Below are positions 1-8,911 of a stretch of 64,000 nucleotides of DNA, one piece after another (position 1 is the first letter of the stretch; every line of letters starts with the position of its first letter). The stretch comes from JACNKJ01 sp964344565 (GTDB lineage Bacteria > Krumholzibacteriota > Krumholzibacteriia > JACNKJ01). The position numbers were made by a program, and so were the translations under genes. The DNA is taken from positions 62,001 to 126,000 of the forward strand of contig CAYFNT010000003.1 of the NCBI GenBank assembly GCA_964344565.1, in the 5' to 3' direction. Under the pieces are notes generated by a model. That model saw only the letters and a list, made by a program, of their open reading frames with translations. It was not told where the DNA came from and searched no databases.

Positions 1-2444
1 CGGTGGAAATGCAGGGTGCTGCCCGAGGAACTGGCCGTCCATCGGACCTTGTCCAGGGCGGCCGCCCCCATGCGGAAGGAATCCATCTCCGCCACGCTTT
101 CCAGGCGCAGGCGATCCTGGGGACCGTCCAGGTGCAGGTTGCCCGTGATGCGGCCGGCCATGTCACTGGAGTCGGCCCGGAATGCGTTCAGGCGCTCCAG
201 GGGGAACTGGCCGAACTCGAGGTCGAGATCCACGCCGAGCTGTTCCTTCACGAACTCCGCTTCGCCGTCCAGGAGGGCTCCGGGCGGGGGCAGGCCGTCC
301 ATCCAGCCGCTGGCTTTCAGAGCGCTGCCGTCGGGCAGACGCCAGTCGAGGGATGCGAGATTGAGGGAGTCGCCCTCCCATCGCGCCCGCACCGTGTTGC
401 TGCCGTCGTCCTGCCCGTGCAGGCGCAGATCCTCCAGATCCATGCGCAGGTCGAGGCGATCCTCGGCGTCCAGGAGCAGACGTCCTCGGGATCTGCCCAT
501 GTCGGCGAGGAAGGGCGGCAGCCAGGTGCGGAACATGCTGAAGTCGAGCTCGTCCCAGTCCATCACGCTGATGCCGCCATGATGGCGTTTCCACTCCAGC
601 CCCAGACGGCCCGAACCGGACAGGAACTCCACCGCGTCCACCGCCGGCGACTCGCCCAGATGCAGCGCGAAGGGACGGTCGTTGAGCCAGTCCTCCTCCA
701 GGTAGTGCACCCAGAAACGCTCGAATCGCATGATGGGCGGATCCGCGTTCAGGGGCACGGAGCCGGCCACGGTGAGACTGAGGGGATCTCCTTCCAGGGA
801 GGCATAGGCCAACTCCAGGCTGTCCAGATGAACCCTGGCTCTGAGGAATCCCTTGTTAAAATCGAATTTCCAATAGCTTACACGGTTCGCTTCGAGTATG
901 AGATCAAGAGGATCGAGCTCCAGGGCCTCGGTGCTGAGCTCCACCCTGCCCGAGTCCACCGCCGCGCCCATGTAGACCGCGTTGCGGAAGGGGCCGCTCA
1001 GGGAGAGGGACGGGGCCAGGGCCGGACCGCTGAGATGAAGACTGAAATCGAGTTCGCCCGTGAGAGTCGAATCCCCGCTGAAGCTGCGGGCCAGATCCGA
1101 GGAGCGGCTGCTCCCCGATCCGGTGATCTCCAGCAGCTCCTCCTCGGGCAGCAGCCAGCCGGACAGCTCCAGGTCCAGGCCCCGGTCCACCGCCTCGATG
1201 CTCCGCAGGCTGATGCTGTCGCCCAGGATGCCGATCTCGCCGCTGCAGGCGCCGAAGGGCAGTTCCATGAAGCTGCCGGCGTCCAGATCCATGCGGATGG
1301 TCAGGTCATGCTCCGTGCCGTTCAGGGAGCCCTGGCCGCTGAGGTCGCTGGCGGGACCGTCCCCCAGGAAGCGGCCGAGGTCGAAGTGGCTCACGCGGCC
1401 ACGGATGTCCAGGCTCAGGGGAAGGTCGCTCTGGGGAAGCTGGAAGCGCGCCGAGCCTCTCACGGCATTGCGATTCACGCGGCCCTCGGCCTCGGTGAAG
1501 GAAAGTCTTCCCCCGCCGTCGTAGCGACCGGTGAGGCGCATGTCCACGAGGCGGAATCCGTAGAGTTCGCCGCTCACCTGTCCGGCGAGGAGAAGGCTGT
1601 CCGGCTTTCCGGAGAGTTCGAACTCGCCGGCCAGCCGGCTGTCAGTGACGAGCTCTTCGCCGAGAAGCAGGGCCACCTCGTCCAGACGCAGGCTGTCTGC
1701 CTGTCCGGCAAGCGCGATGGACGGTCCGGCGTCGAGCTGGAAGCTGCCCCCCACCGTGCAGGCGCTGCCCGGAAGCTCTAACCTGAGGCTGTCGAGCCGA
1801 AGTTCCTGTTCGGCCAGGAACACGTCGCCCTCGAGCCCCAAGACCTCCAGCCCCGAGGGGATGCGGCCGGCGAGGGAGTCGATGTTGACCCGCATGCCCG
1901 TGGCGTCACGGTGGAAAGCGAGATGGGCGCTTCGGATGCGCAGGCTGTCCAGGCCTTCATCGCCAGGTCGCAGCAGAAGGAAGTCGCGCAGGCTCAGCGA
2001 CTCCAGGAGCACCTGGGCCTCGCTGGGCTCCTTGCCTTCTTCATCCAGCCCCGGATAGGCCCAGCCCTCCGAGGGCACGGGAAAGGCGCGAATCACGGCC
2101 CCCTCCAGCCCCGCGCTCCGGCTCACCAGATCGCCGCGAAGGAGGCTGCGCAGACGGATCTGCAGATTCAGACGCTCGGCCTCGAAGAGATCGAAGGGCT
2201 CCCGCCGCTCGCCGCCGTAGCGTATGCGGGGCTCGACGAGGGTGATGCCCTCCCCCGGCTTCCAGCCGATGCCCTCCAGGCTCATGGCATAACCCGCGTC
2301 GGCCAGCAGGTTCGTGGTGGCCAGCCCGGCCACCCGCGAGGCCACCCAGGAATTCCTGTACTTGAGGATGAGTCCGAAGGCGACGATGAGGATCAGCGCC
2401 AGGGCCAGGGCCACGAGGGTCGACTGCTTCATCCGCCGCCGCAT
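1..2444 (-). CDS. tamB: TamB-like translocation and assembly module protein (partial, 3' end off window)
   Basis: The reading frame runs off the left edge with about 814 codons visible. TamB is an inner-membrane-anchored periplasmic protein that works with an Omp85 partner in building the outer membrane. The protein opens with a short basic stretch (MRRRMKQS) and one hydrophobic segment (about residues 9-26), then continues as a long run of alternating hydrophobic/polar beta-strand-like sequence, as in AsmA/TamB proteins. The diagnostic C-terminal DUF490 domain is outside the window, so the call leans on the neighbour. Its ATG shares one base with the tamA stop (TAATG), so translation is probably coupled. 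A second in-frame ATG at 2432 is a possible alternative start. Another AsmA-like protein is the main alternative. Confidence 0.82.
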   Translation of the reverse strand, partial: MRRRMKQSTLVALALALILIVAFGLILKYRNSWVASRVAGLATTNLLADAGYAMSLEGIGWKPGEGITLVEPRIRYGGERREPFDLFEAERLNLQIRLRSLLRGDLVSRSAGLEGAVIRAFPVPSEGWAYPGLDEEGKEPSEAQVLLESLSLRDFLLLRPGDEGLDSLRIRSAHLAFHRDATGMRVNIDSLAGRIPSGLEVLGLEGDVFLAEQELRLDSLRLELPGSACTVGGSFQLDAGPSIALAGQADSLRLDEVALLLGEELVTDSRLAGEFELSGKPDSLLLAGQVSGELYGFRLVDMRLTGRYDGGGRLSFTEAEGRVNRNAVRGSARFQLPQSDLPLSLDIRGRVSHFDLGRFLGDGPASDLSGQGSLNGTEHDLTIRMDLDAGSFMELPFGACSGEIGILGDSISLRSIEAVDRGLDLELSGWLLPEEELLEITGSGSSRSSDLARSFSGDSTLTGELDFSLHLSGPALAPSLSLSGPFRNAVYMGAAVDSGRVELSTEALELDPLDLILEANRVSYWKFDFNKGFLRARVHLDSLELAYASLEGDPLSLTVAGSVPLNADPPIMRFERFWVHYLEEDWLNDRPFALHLGESPAVDAVEFLSGSGRLGLEWKRHHGGISVMDWDELDFSMFRTWLPPFLADMGRSRGRLLLDAEDRLDLRMDLEDLRLHGQDDGSNTVRARWEGDSLNLASLDWRLPDGSALKASGWMDGLPPPGALLDGEAEFVKEQLGVDLDLEFGQFPLERLNAFRADSSDMAGRITGNLHLDGPQDRLRLESVAEMDSFRMGAAALDKVRWTASSSGSTLHFH

Positions 2445-4423
2445 TAGAAACTGTGCCCCAGGCTCAGGTGCCAGATGGCGCCGCCTCGGTCTTCCACCCA
2501 GCTGATGGGAAAACCGAGATCCAGACGCAGCACCGTGACCGGCGTCACGTAGTGGATGCCGAAGCCCGTGCCCCAGAAGAGCCGGAGATTGTCGTCGGTG
2601 TCGCCGTCCCAGGGAAGCAGACGGTCGATGGCGATTTCCCGGGGACTGAGCCAGCTGTTGCCCGCGTCCAGGAAGAGCGAAGCGCCCAGGCCCTGGCTCC
2701 AGCGGAAGGGCATGAGCCCCGCCAGGGAGCGCCGCCACTCCAGGTTGCCCACCAGCATGAAGCGGCCGCCCTGGGCATTACCTTCGCCGGGAGGCTCGTT
2801 CGGATCGACGCGGGGACCCAGGCTGGAGTTCTCGTATCCACGCACGGTGTGGGAGCCGCCGCAGTAGAATCGCTCGTCGTAGGGAACTCCGTCTTCCGGA
2901 ACGCCCGTGAGATCGCCGCCCTGACTGTCGCCGAAGGCCTCCACCCAACTTAGTGACAGCCTCGAGGCCAGCACGCCGCTGCGCCAGCCGTCGTACCAGC
3001 GTCCGCTGACCTTGATCTTCTGGAAGTGATGGTCCCCGCCCTGCCAGCCGCCGGCGATCTCGTAGCTGGCCAGAACCTGATCTCCCCGCCGGGGGTGCAG
3101 GTAGTGATCCCGCCGGTCCCGCTCGAGCAGGGTGGCGAAGGAGCGCGTGAGATAGCGGGGATCGCCCTCGCCGGTGCTCTCCAGGAGAGTCTGGGTTCCC
3201 ACGTCCTGCTGCTCTCGCAGGCGGAGCACCATGTTCGGGCCGATGCGCCGGAAAAGGGTGATTCGGAAGGCGAGGGTCTCGAGGCTGTAGAGGCCGCTGA
3301 GCTGCTCGTAGTCCTTCTCGCGGAAGAGGTCGATGCCCAGGTGATTGCCCGCGCGGATGACGTTGCGCACCTGATACTCCAGCACCTGCCGTTCGAAGCT
3401 GGGACCGAAGTCGCCCTTGCTGTCTACCTTGAGATTGTGGAGGGTCTCGAAACTGAGGCGGCCTCCGGGGTAGCCGAAGTTCCGGTGGGTCCAGCCGCCG
3501 AGCAGGCGATAGCCGTCCTGGCTGCCGTAGCCGGCGCCGAACTCCAGGGCGCCGCGGTCGCGCTCCCGCAGACTCCATACCAGACGCAGGCCCTCGCGCC
3601 CGTTACCCTCGGGTCCCAAAGATTCGATGCGATAGAGGGCCGAGCGGAACAGGCCCGTGTCCAGCAGGTTCTGTTCGCTCGAAAGCAGGTCCTCGAGCAG
3701 GAGCACCTCGCCCATCTTCACGCGCATTTCCTGAAGCAGGAAGTCCTCGGGCAGGCTGGTGCCGTCCAGTCGGATCTCCCGCAGGAAGCCCCGGGGACCC
3801 GGGCGCAACTCGAAGATGAGATCCACCGAGTCGGTGGCCGCGTAGCTCGGCGCCTCCACCCGCTCCACCCGGGAACTCAGCTGGGCGGCGAAATAGCCCC
3901 GGCTCTGCATGAAGCGCACGATGCGGGTGCCCTCGCTGTCCACGGCCCTCGGATTGAAGGGATCGCCCGGCTCCAGCTTCAGATGCTCGCTGAGCCCCTT
4001 GCCCAGCTCGCCCAGGGGCGGCAGGAAGATGCGCCGGCGCAGGTGCCGCCGCCGCCCCTCCTCAACGTGGATGAGGATGTCCACCGCATTGCGCGTCTCG
4101 CCCACGGGCCGCAGGGAGAGGTCCCGCTCCGAATCGGACCAGACCCGAACCTCGTAGAAGCCGGCGCGGTGGTAGAATGCCTCGAGGCGGGCCAGATCGC
4201 TGCGCAGATACTCGGGATTGAAGTCGGGGTGGGTCAGCTGGAAAAGGCCGCGCTCGCGGGTGCGCATGACCTCGCGCAAATCGTCGCCGGAGATCTGCTC
4301 ATTGCCCTCGAACCGGACCTTCTCCACATAGGTGGACCGCCCCTCTTCCGCCCGCGCGGAAAGGAGGATGAGCAGGCCGGCCCCAAGGACCAGTCGCAGG
4401 ATTGCGAGCCCCGTCTTTGACAT
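2444..4423 (-). CDS. tamA: Omp85-family outer-membrane protein, TamA-like
   Basis: A 659-residue outer-membrane assembly protein of the Omp85 family. A signal peptide (about residues 1-25, ending LLSARA) is followed by POTRA-type repeats; the first begins YVEKVRFEGNEQISGDDL, and another lies near residues 210-285 (GFLREIRLDGTSLPEDF). A C-terminal beta-barrel follows from about residue 290. The barrel carries the loop-6 motif VRGY (in GGSHTVRGYENSS, about residue 522) and ends in Phe (LSLGHSF), the usual outer-membrane insertion signal. It is coupled to the TamB-like gene by a TAATG overlap, which favours TamA over BamA; BamA would be expected beside ompH/lpxD genes. Transcription starts in a 38-base divergent gap shared with the lipoprotein gene at 4462. 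Confidence 0.88.
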   Translation of the reverse strand: MSKTGLAILRLVLGAGLLILLSARAEEGRSTYVEKVRFEGNEQISGDDLREVMRTRERGLFQLTHPDFNPEYLRSDLARLEAFYHRAGFYEVRVWSDSERDLSLRPVGETRNAVDILIHVEEGRRRHLRRRIFLPPLGELGKGLSEHLKLEPGDPFNPRAVDSEGTRIVRFMQSRGYFAAQLSSRVERVEAPSYAATDSVDLIFELRPGPRGFLREIRLDGTSLPEDFLLQEMRVKMGEVLLLEDLLSSEQNLLDTGLFRSALYRIESLGPEGNGREGLRLVWSLRERDRGALEFGAGYGSQDGYRLLGGWTHRNFGYPGGRLSFETLHNLKVDSKGDFGPSFERQVLEYQVRNVIRAGNHLGIDLFREKDYEQLSGLYSLETLAFRITLFRRIGPNMVLRLREQQDVGTQTLLESTGEGDPRYLTRSFATLLERDRRDHYLHPRRGDQVLASYEIAGGWQGGDHHFQKIKVSGRWYDGWRSGVLASRLSLSWVEAFGDSQGGDLTGVPEDGVPYDERFYCGGSHTVRGYENSSLGPRVDPNEPPGEGNAQGGRFMLVGNLEWRRSLAGLMPFRWSQGLGASLFLDAGNSWLSPREIAIDRLLPWDGDTDDNLRLFWGTGFGIHYVTPVTVLRLDLGFPISWVEDRGGAIWHLSLGHSF

Positions 4424-4445
4424 CCCGATTGGCCTCGTCTAGACT
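4417..4445 (+). promoter_or_regulatory. Sigma70-type promoter of the small lipoprotein gene
   Basis: TTGACA (4417-4422), a 17-base spacer and TAGACT (4440-4445). The predicted transcript begins near 4452, which rules out the upstream ATG at 4402 and fixes GTG 4462 as the lipoprotein start. The -35 box overlaps the tamA start codon. Confidence 0.72.
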
Positions 4446-4461
4446 GCGCCGGGGGTTCAAC

Positions 4462-4800
4462 GTGAGCGACTATAGCACCCGCGCGAAGACTGTCCTTACA
4501 ATAATCTCAGCACTGGCCATCCTGGCCGGATGCGGTCCGTCTCCCGATCCCCAGGAGGCGCCTCCCGAGCTCAAGGCCGAGGAGCTTTTCCTGGTGGAGC
4601 AGTACCTCCGCGTCGTGGAGGTTCGCCACCTGGCCACCGAGGGCAGGGCCGAGGCCGACAGCGTCTTCGCGGCTCTCGCCCTGGAAGTGCCGGTGGACTC
4701 GGTCATGGAGATCTCCGAGCGCATCTCCCGCGAGGATCCGCAGCGCTGGCGCGTGATCTTCCAGGAGATCGAACGACGGATGGATCTCGCGGACCCGTAG
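4462..4800 (+). CDS. Small lipoprotein of unknown function
   Basis: A 112-residue predicted lipoprotein and one of only two plus-strand genes in the window. The N-terminus MSDYSTRAKTVLTIISALAI leads into a lipobox LAGC, with the lipidated Cys near residue 22. The mature part is short, acidic and probably helical (KAEELFLVEQYLRVVEVRH). I do not recognise a domain. The start is taken as GTG 4462, preceded by GGGGG about 6 bases upstream, because a consensus promoter lies at 4417-4445, downstream of the other in-frame ATG at 4402. It is divergent from tamA and convergent with rseP (30-base gap). Its position between tamA and rseP suggests an envelope role, but that is inference. Confidence 0.78.
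   Translation: MSDYSTRAKTVLTIISALAILAGCGPSPDPQEAPPELKAEELFLVEQYLRVVEVRHLATEGRAEADSVFAALALEVPVDSVMEISERISREDPQRWRVIFQEIERRMDLADP
4469..4477 (-). promoter_or_regulatory. Possible extended -10 promoter for tamA-tamB
   Basis: Reading on the minus strand, TGCTATAGT is an extended -10 element (TGN plus TATAGT) about 45 bases before the tamA ATG. No good -35 box sits 17 bases upstream. It lies inside the first codons of the divergent lipoprotein gene, so the two promoters would be face to face. Confidence 0.42.
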
Positions 4801-4830
4801 TCGCCTCCGCCGGCTGAACTCCCGGACCCC

Positions 4831-6153
4831 TCAACCCCCGATGATGCGTCTCAGATCGTTGAACACGACCAGTACGATCATGCCCAGCAGTAGAATCAAA
4901 CCCGCCTGGGTCAACCTCAGCCGCAGGTTCTCCGACACTTCCCGTCCGAAGAGTTCGGGGATCATGAGCAGGATATGCCCCCCGTCCAGCACGGGAATGG
5001 GCAGAAGATTGAGCAGGAAGAGCTGCGTGCTGAAGAAGGCGATGAAGAAGAGCAGGTTCTCCATTCCCCATCCGGCCATCTGACCGGCCATCTGGAAGAT
5101 GGCGATGGGGCCACCCACCGCGTCGGCGTTCACCCGGAAGAAGATGGCCTCCTTGAGAAAGGCCAGGGTCATGGCCACGTAGCCGAAGGTACGTTCGAGG
5201 CCGCCGGTGATCGATCCCCAGAGACCGATGGGACGGCTGCCGAGATAGGGCTCGAAGAAGATGCGGCCGATGGTCTCCACGCTGCCGTCGGGGCCCGGCG
5301 CTTCGCTGGCTTCGGGTACGATCACCGCTTCCACGAGTCCGCCCTCGTGCTCCCATGTGACGGAGGTCTCCTCCCCCGCGCGACGGTTGATGATCTCGGC
5401 GATGTCCTCGAAGAAGTAGACGGGCTCCCCCGCCACCTCCACGATGCGGTCGCCCTCCCGCAGGCCGGCTTCGTCGGCGGGTCCCCCCGCGAGGATGCGG
5501 CCCACACGATTGTCGAAGAGCGGAATCAGACCCCAGCCCGCGCCTTCGGCGGGGCGCTCAATGGACAGGCTCAACACGCGCCCGGCCCGGTCCAGCTCGA
5601 TCTGGACGGGGCTTTGCTCGCCTTCGCGGAGGATGCGGTCCACCGCGTTCCAGTCCTCCACGAGCTCGCCGCCGATGCGCGTGAGCCGGTCGCCCCGCTG
5701 AATGTCCAGGGCGGCCGCGGGACTGCCTTCGGCCGGATCGGCGAGCCAGGTGGTCGGATAGATGGTCTCGCCGCCGGACCAGAGCAGGCCGATGCTGATC
5801 AGGGCCGCCAGGATCAGGTTGGCCAGAGGGCCGCCGATGACGGCCAGGAAGCGGGTGCCCAGGGATTTGTTGCGATAGAGACTGTCGGCGGGCAGAGCGG
5901 TCTCGTCGAATTCGCCGCCCTCCATGGGCGCCAGCTCCATGCCGGCCATGCGCACGTATCCGCCCAGGGGCAAGAGGCTCAGGGCCCACTCGGTGCCGAT
6001 CCAGCGTATGCGCAGGAACACCGGTCCCATGCCGATGGAGAAGCGGTGCACGTGGATGCCCCCCGCCCTCGCGGCGAGGAAGTGTCCGAGTTCGTGCACG
6101 AAGACGATGACGCCGATGGTGAAGATACCGGCGAGTAGTGTGGTCAACATCAT
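4831..6153 (-). CDS. rseP: RseP-family site-2 zinc metalloprotease
   Basis: A 440-residue intramembrane protease that cleaves membrane-bound substrates such as anti-sigma factors and cleared signal peptides. The zinc motif HELGH is at residues 20-24 inside the first membrane segment. The second active-site motif, LLPIPVLDGGHI, lies near residue 385 in a C-terminal membrane segment. Two PDZ-like stretches lie between them (LDIQRGDRLTRIGGE and ILAGGPADEAGLREGDRI). The length is normal for RseP. The start overlaps the dxr stop (ATGATG), with GAGGAAGG just upstream. The dxr-rseP order is widely conserved. No sigma-E or anti-sigma gene is nearby, so the substrate is unknown. Confidence 0.96.
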   Translation of the reverse strand: MMLTTLLAGIFTIGVIVFVHELGHFLAARAGGIHVHRFSIGMGPVFLRIRWIGTEWALSLLPLGGYVRMAGMELAPMEGGEFDETALPADSLYRNKSLGTRFLAVIGGPLANLILAALISIGLLWSGGETIYPTTWLADPAEGSPAAALDIQRGDRLTRIGGELVEDWNAVDRILREGEQSPVQIELDRAGRVLSLSIERPAEGAGWGLIPLFDNRVGRILAGGPADEAGLREGDRIVEVAGEPVYFFEDIAEIINRRAGEETSVTWEHEGGLVEAVIVPEASEAPGPDGSVETIGRIFFEPYLGSRPIGLWGSITGGLERTFGYVAMTLAFLKEAIFFRVNADAVGGPIAIFQMAGQMAGWGMENLLFFIAFFSTQLFLLNLLPIPVLDGGHILLMIPELFGREVSENLRLRLTQAGLILLLGMIVLVVFNDLRRIIGG

Positions 6154-7328
6154 GCGCCTTCCTCGATTTTGGCCGGGCGGCCCCGCGCGGCGATCAGGTC
6201 GGAGGCCAGGGAGCGCGCTCGCCGGTCGGCCTCGAGCAGGTCGTCCCAGGAGCGGGCCGGATCGAAGCCGCCCTCCGCGAGGACTCCCGCCACGGTTTCG
6301 AAGATTCCCACGAAGTCCAGGCCGCCGTCCAGGAAGGCCGCCACGGCGACCTCGTCGGCGGCGTTCAGGGCCAGGGCGCTCGTGCCCCCAGCGCGGAGGC
6401 AGGACCGGGCCATACCGATCGACGGAAATCTATTGTCGTCAACGGGTTCGAAGCTCAAGTCAATGCTCTTGCTGAAGTCGGTACGACCGAAGCCGCCCCG
6501 TGGTTTCTCGGGCCAGGCCAGGGCCTGGAGGATGGGCAGGCGCATGTCCGGGCTGGCCATCTGGGCCAGGGTGGAGCCGTCCTTCAGGATCACCATGGCG
6601 TGGACCAGAGACTGCGGGTGCACCAGCACCTCGATGCGCTCCTCGGGAATACCGAAGAGCAGAGCCGCCTCGATGACCTCGAGCCCCTTGTTGAAGAGGG
6701 TGGCCGAATCGATGGTGATGCGAGGACCCATGTCCCAGGTGGGATGCCGGAGCGCCCGCTCCGGGGTGATGGAATGCCATTCCTCCCTGGGAAGTTTCCG
6801 GAAAGGCCCCCCCGACGCCGTGAGCACGATGCGATCCACCGTCTCCGGATCTCGATCCTCGAGGAGCTGGAAGAGGGCCGCGTGCTCGCTGTCCACGGGC
6901 AGAAGCCGCGGGGAGCCGCCGGCTAGCTTGCCGAGGAGGAAATCGCCCCCGCAGACCAGGGATTCCTTGTTCGCCAGGGCGAGGTCCAGACCCCTGTCCA
7001 CCGCTTCCAGGGTGATCTTCAGGCCCGCGAATCCCGTGACGGCGTTGAGTACCCTGTCGGCGGGCACTTCGAGCAGTTCCTCGGAGGAGCCTTCGATCAG
7101 ATGCTTCGCGGCCAGGTCGGGCTGCTTCTCGCGCCAGGCCATGCGGGCCGCCTCGTCCTCGATGGCCACCCTCTCCGGCGCGAACTCCTCGATCCATGGG
7201 GCGAGTTCGGAGGTGCTGGATCTCACGGCCAGCCCCGCCAGAGCGAACTCGCCCGGATGTTCGCGAAGCACCGAGAGGGTGCTGCCCCCGATGGAACCGG
7301 AGGCGCCGAATAGTAGGATCTTTCTCAT
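6150..7328 (-). CDS. dxr: 1-deoxy-D-xylulose 5-phosphate reductoisomerase
   Basis: A 392-residue enzyme that converts DXP to 2-C-methyl-D-erythritol 4-phosphate using NADPH and a divalent metal, the committed step of the MEP isoprenoid pathway. The NADPH-binding motif GASGSIGGSTL is at the N-terminus. Family motifs follow in order: LANKESLV, LTASGGPFR, HPTWDMGPRITIDSATL, NKGLEVIEA and HPQSLVHAMV. It lies 3 bases downstream of cdsA and overlaps rseP by 4 bases. Together with uppS two genes upstream, it links isoprenoid supply to undecaprenyl lipid carrier synthesis within one operon. Confidence 0.97.
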   Translation of the reverse strand: MRKILLFGASGSIGGSTLSVLREHPGEFALAGLAVRSSTSELAPWIEEFAPERVAIEDEAARMAWREKQPDLAAKHLIEGSSEELLEVPADRVLNAVTGFAGLKITLEAVDRGLDLALANKESLVCGGDFLLGKLAGGSPRLLPVDSEHAALFQLLEDRDPETVDRIVLTASGGPFRKLPREEWHSITPERALRHPTWDMGPRITIDSATLFNKGLEVIEAALLFGIPEERIEVLVHPQSLVHAMVILKDGSTLAQMASPDMRLPILQALAWPEKPRGGFGRTDFSKSIDLSFEPVDDNRFPSIGMARSCLRAGGTSALALNAADEVAVAAFLDGGLDFVGIFETVAGVLAEGGFDPARSWDDLLEADRRARSLASDLIAARGRPAKIEEGA

Positions 7329-7331
7329 TGG

Positions 7332-8177
7332 CTAGAAGATAACCCAGACCAGGTAGTAGTAAAGCAAGGGAAGGCCGAAGAGCAGGCTGTCGAGCCTATC
7401 CAGGAAGCCTCCGTGCCCGGGGATGGCCGTGCCGCTGTCCTTGCTGCCCGCTCCCCGCTTCAGAAGCGATTCGAAGAGGTCGCCGACCTGTCCGCCCAGG
7501 GCCACCATGAGGCCCAGTCCCAGAGCCTGGGGGCCGCTGAGGAAGGGCATCCAGGGCTCACGCAGGAACCAGGCCGCCACCAGGGAGGTGGCCAGCCCGC
7601 CGATCATGCCCTCCACCGATTTGTTCGGACTCACGGGGGTGCCCAGAGGGTGCCGTCCCAGCAGGCTCCCCACGAGGTAGGCCCCCGTGTCGCCCAGCCA
7701 GACGATGCCCGCGCCCCAGAGCAGCCAGGTGCCGGCCGCCTCGGAGGGAAAGCCCATCTCGGCTCCGAGATTCCGGAGCAGGATCCAATGGCCGGGGAGC
7801 CAGGCCAGATAGAAGAGAGCCAGCAATCGAGCGCCCACCCGTTCCCAGGCGCCCTCGATGCGGCCCCGCAGGGCCGCCCAGACCAGCAGCATGAGAATGA
7901 GGAAGCCCGCCATCTCGCCGCCCCGTCCCACGCCACCGCGATGGAAGGCCAGGAGCACGACGAGCTGGAAGGGGAGCAACTCCGGAAAGATGCCGCGGAG
8001 TCCGCGGGCCGTGCCCAGCTGGGCGAACTCGCGGGTGAGCAGGATCACGGCCAGGGCCGTGAAGCCGAAGAACCACCAGCCGCCCCACAGGGCCGAGAAG
8101 ATGAAGAGCGGCAGGAGCACGGCGGAGGCGATGAGGCGCACCCCGAAGGTCTGCCAGAAGCTTCGATCACCGGCCAT
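7332..8177 (-). CDS. cdsA: Phosphatidate cytidylyltransferase
   Basis: A 281-residue integral membrane enzyme that makes CDP-diacylglycerol from phosphatidic acid and CTP. It is strongly hydrophobic throughout, with about seven or eight membrane segments. The C-terminal CDS signature is readable as KDSGTAIPGHGGFLDRLDSL, and the conserved SPNKSVEGMIGG is upstream. It overlaps the 3' end of uppS by 11 bases, consistent with coupled translation. The uppS-cdsA-dxr-rseP order matches the classical bacterial cluster. Confidence 0.96.
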   Translation of the reverse strand: MAGDRSFWQTFGVRLIASAVLLPLFIFSALWGGWWFFGFTALAVILLTREFAQLGTARGLRGIFPELLPFQLVVLLAFHRGGVGRGGEMAGFLILMLLVWAALRGRIEGAWERVGARLLALFYLAWLPGHWILLRNLGAEMGFPSEAAGTWLLWGAGIVWLGDTGAYLVGSLLGRHPLGTPVSPNKSVEGMIGGLATSLVAAWFLREPWMPFLSGPQALGLGLMVALGGQVGDLFESLLKRGAGSKDSGTAIPGHGGFLDRLDSLLFGLPLLYYYLVWVIF

Positions 8178-8904
8178 AGCGACGCTCCCTTCCCTGATAG
8201 TCCGACACGGCTCGATACAGATCCTCCGCGCCGAAATCCGGCCAGAGGGCTTCGGTGATGTGGATCTCCGAGTAGGCGAGCTGCCAGAGGCAGAAGTTGC
8301 TGATCCTCGACTCGCCGCTGGTGCGCACCAGCAGATCCACCGCTGGATTCTCGGGCAGATAGAGACGCTGGGCGAAGGCGTCCTCGTCGATGATCTCGGG
8401 ATCCAGGTCCCCCGCCGCCGCGGCCCGAGCCAGTTCGCGGGCGGCGTCGGCGATCTCCGCGCGCCCGCCGTAGCTGAGGGCCAGGGTGAGAGTCATGTCC
8501 GAGTTCCCGCTCAGCCGGGCGATGCCGGCGTCGAGGGCCCTGCGGGTCTGCTCGGGAAGCTGATCGAGGCGTCCCATGGCGGCTAGTTTGATGCCGTTCT
8601 CGTTCAGTTGGTCGATCTCCTCGCGGAGGACCTCCTCGAGAAAGCCCATGAGGGCCTTCACCTCGCTGAGCGGGCGGAGCCAGTTCTCGGTGGAAAAGGT
8701 GTAGAGGGTGAGGTGCTCGATGCCCAGCTCGCGGGCGGCCTCGGTGGTTCGCCGAACGGCCTTGCGCCCCTCCCGGTGGCCCATGATGCGGGGAAGTCCG
8801 CGCTTCTTCGCCCAGCGGCCGTTCCCGTCCATGATGATGGCCACATGCCGGGGAAGATTGCCTCTCCGGAGAACCTCCTCCTTGAGGCTCGACGCTTCGC
8901 TCAT
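8167..8904 (-). CDS. uppS: Undecaprenyl diphosphate synthase (cis-prenyltransferase)
   Basis: A 245-residue cytosolic enzyme that condenses farnesyl diphosphate with eight isopentenyl diphosphates to give the C55 carrier for peptidoglycan and O-antigen. The N-terminal motif HVAIIMDGNGRWAKKRG carries the metal-binding Asp. Downstream motifs RTSGESRISNFCLWQ and EALWPDF are typical. It starts 7 bases after frr and overlaps cdsA. Length and motif order are normal. Confidence 0.97.
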   Translation of the reverse strand: MSEASSLKEEVLRRGNLPRHVAIIMDGNGRWAKKRGLPRIMGHREGRKAVRRTTEAARELGIEHLTLYTFSTENWLRPLSEVKALMGFLEEVLREEIDQLNENGIKLAAMGRLDQLPEQTRRALDAGIARLSGNSDMTLTLALSYGGRAEIADAARELARAAAAGDLDPEIIDEDAFAQRLYLPENPAVDLLVRTSGESRISNFCLWQLAYSEIHITEALWPDFGAEDLYRAVSDYQGRERRYGR

Positions 8905-8911
8905 GGCGTCC

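Noticed and set aside
3..1781. 592-codon plus-strand frame at the left edge
   Set aside because: Shadow of the TamB-like gene. The minus strand is open throughout and continues the tamA-tamB pair.
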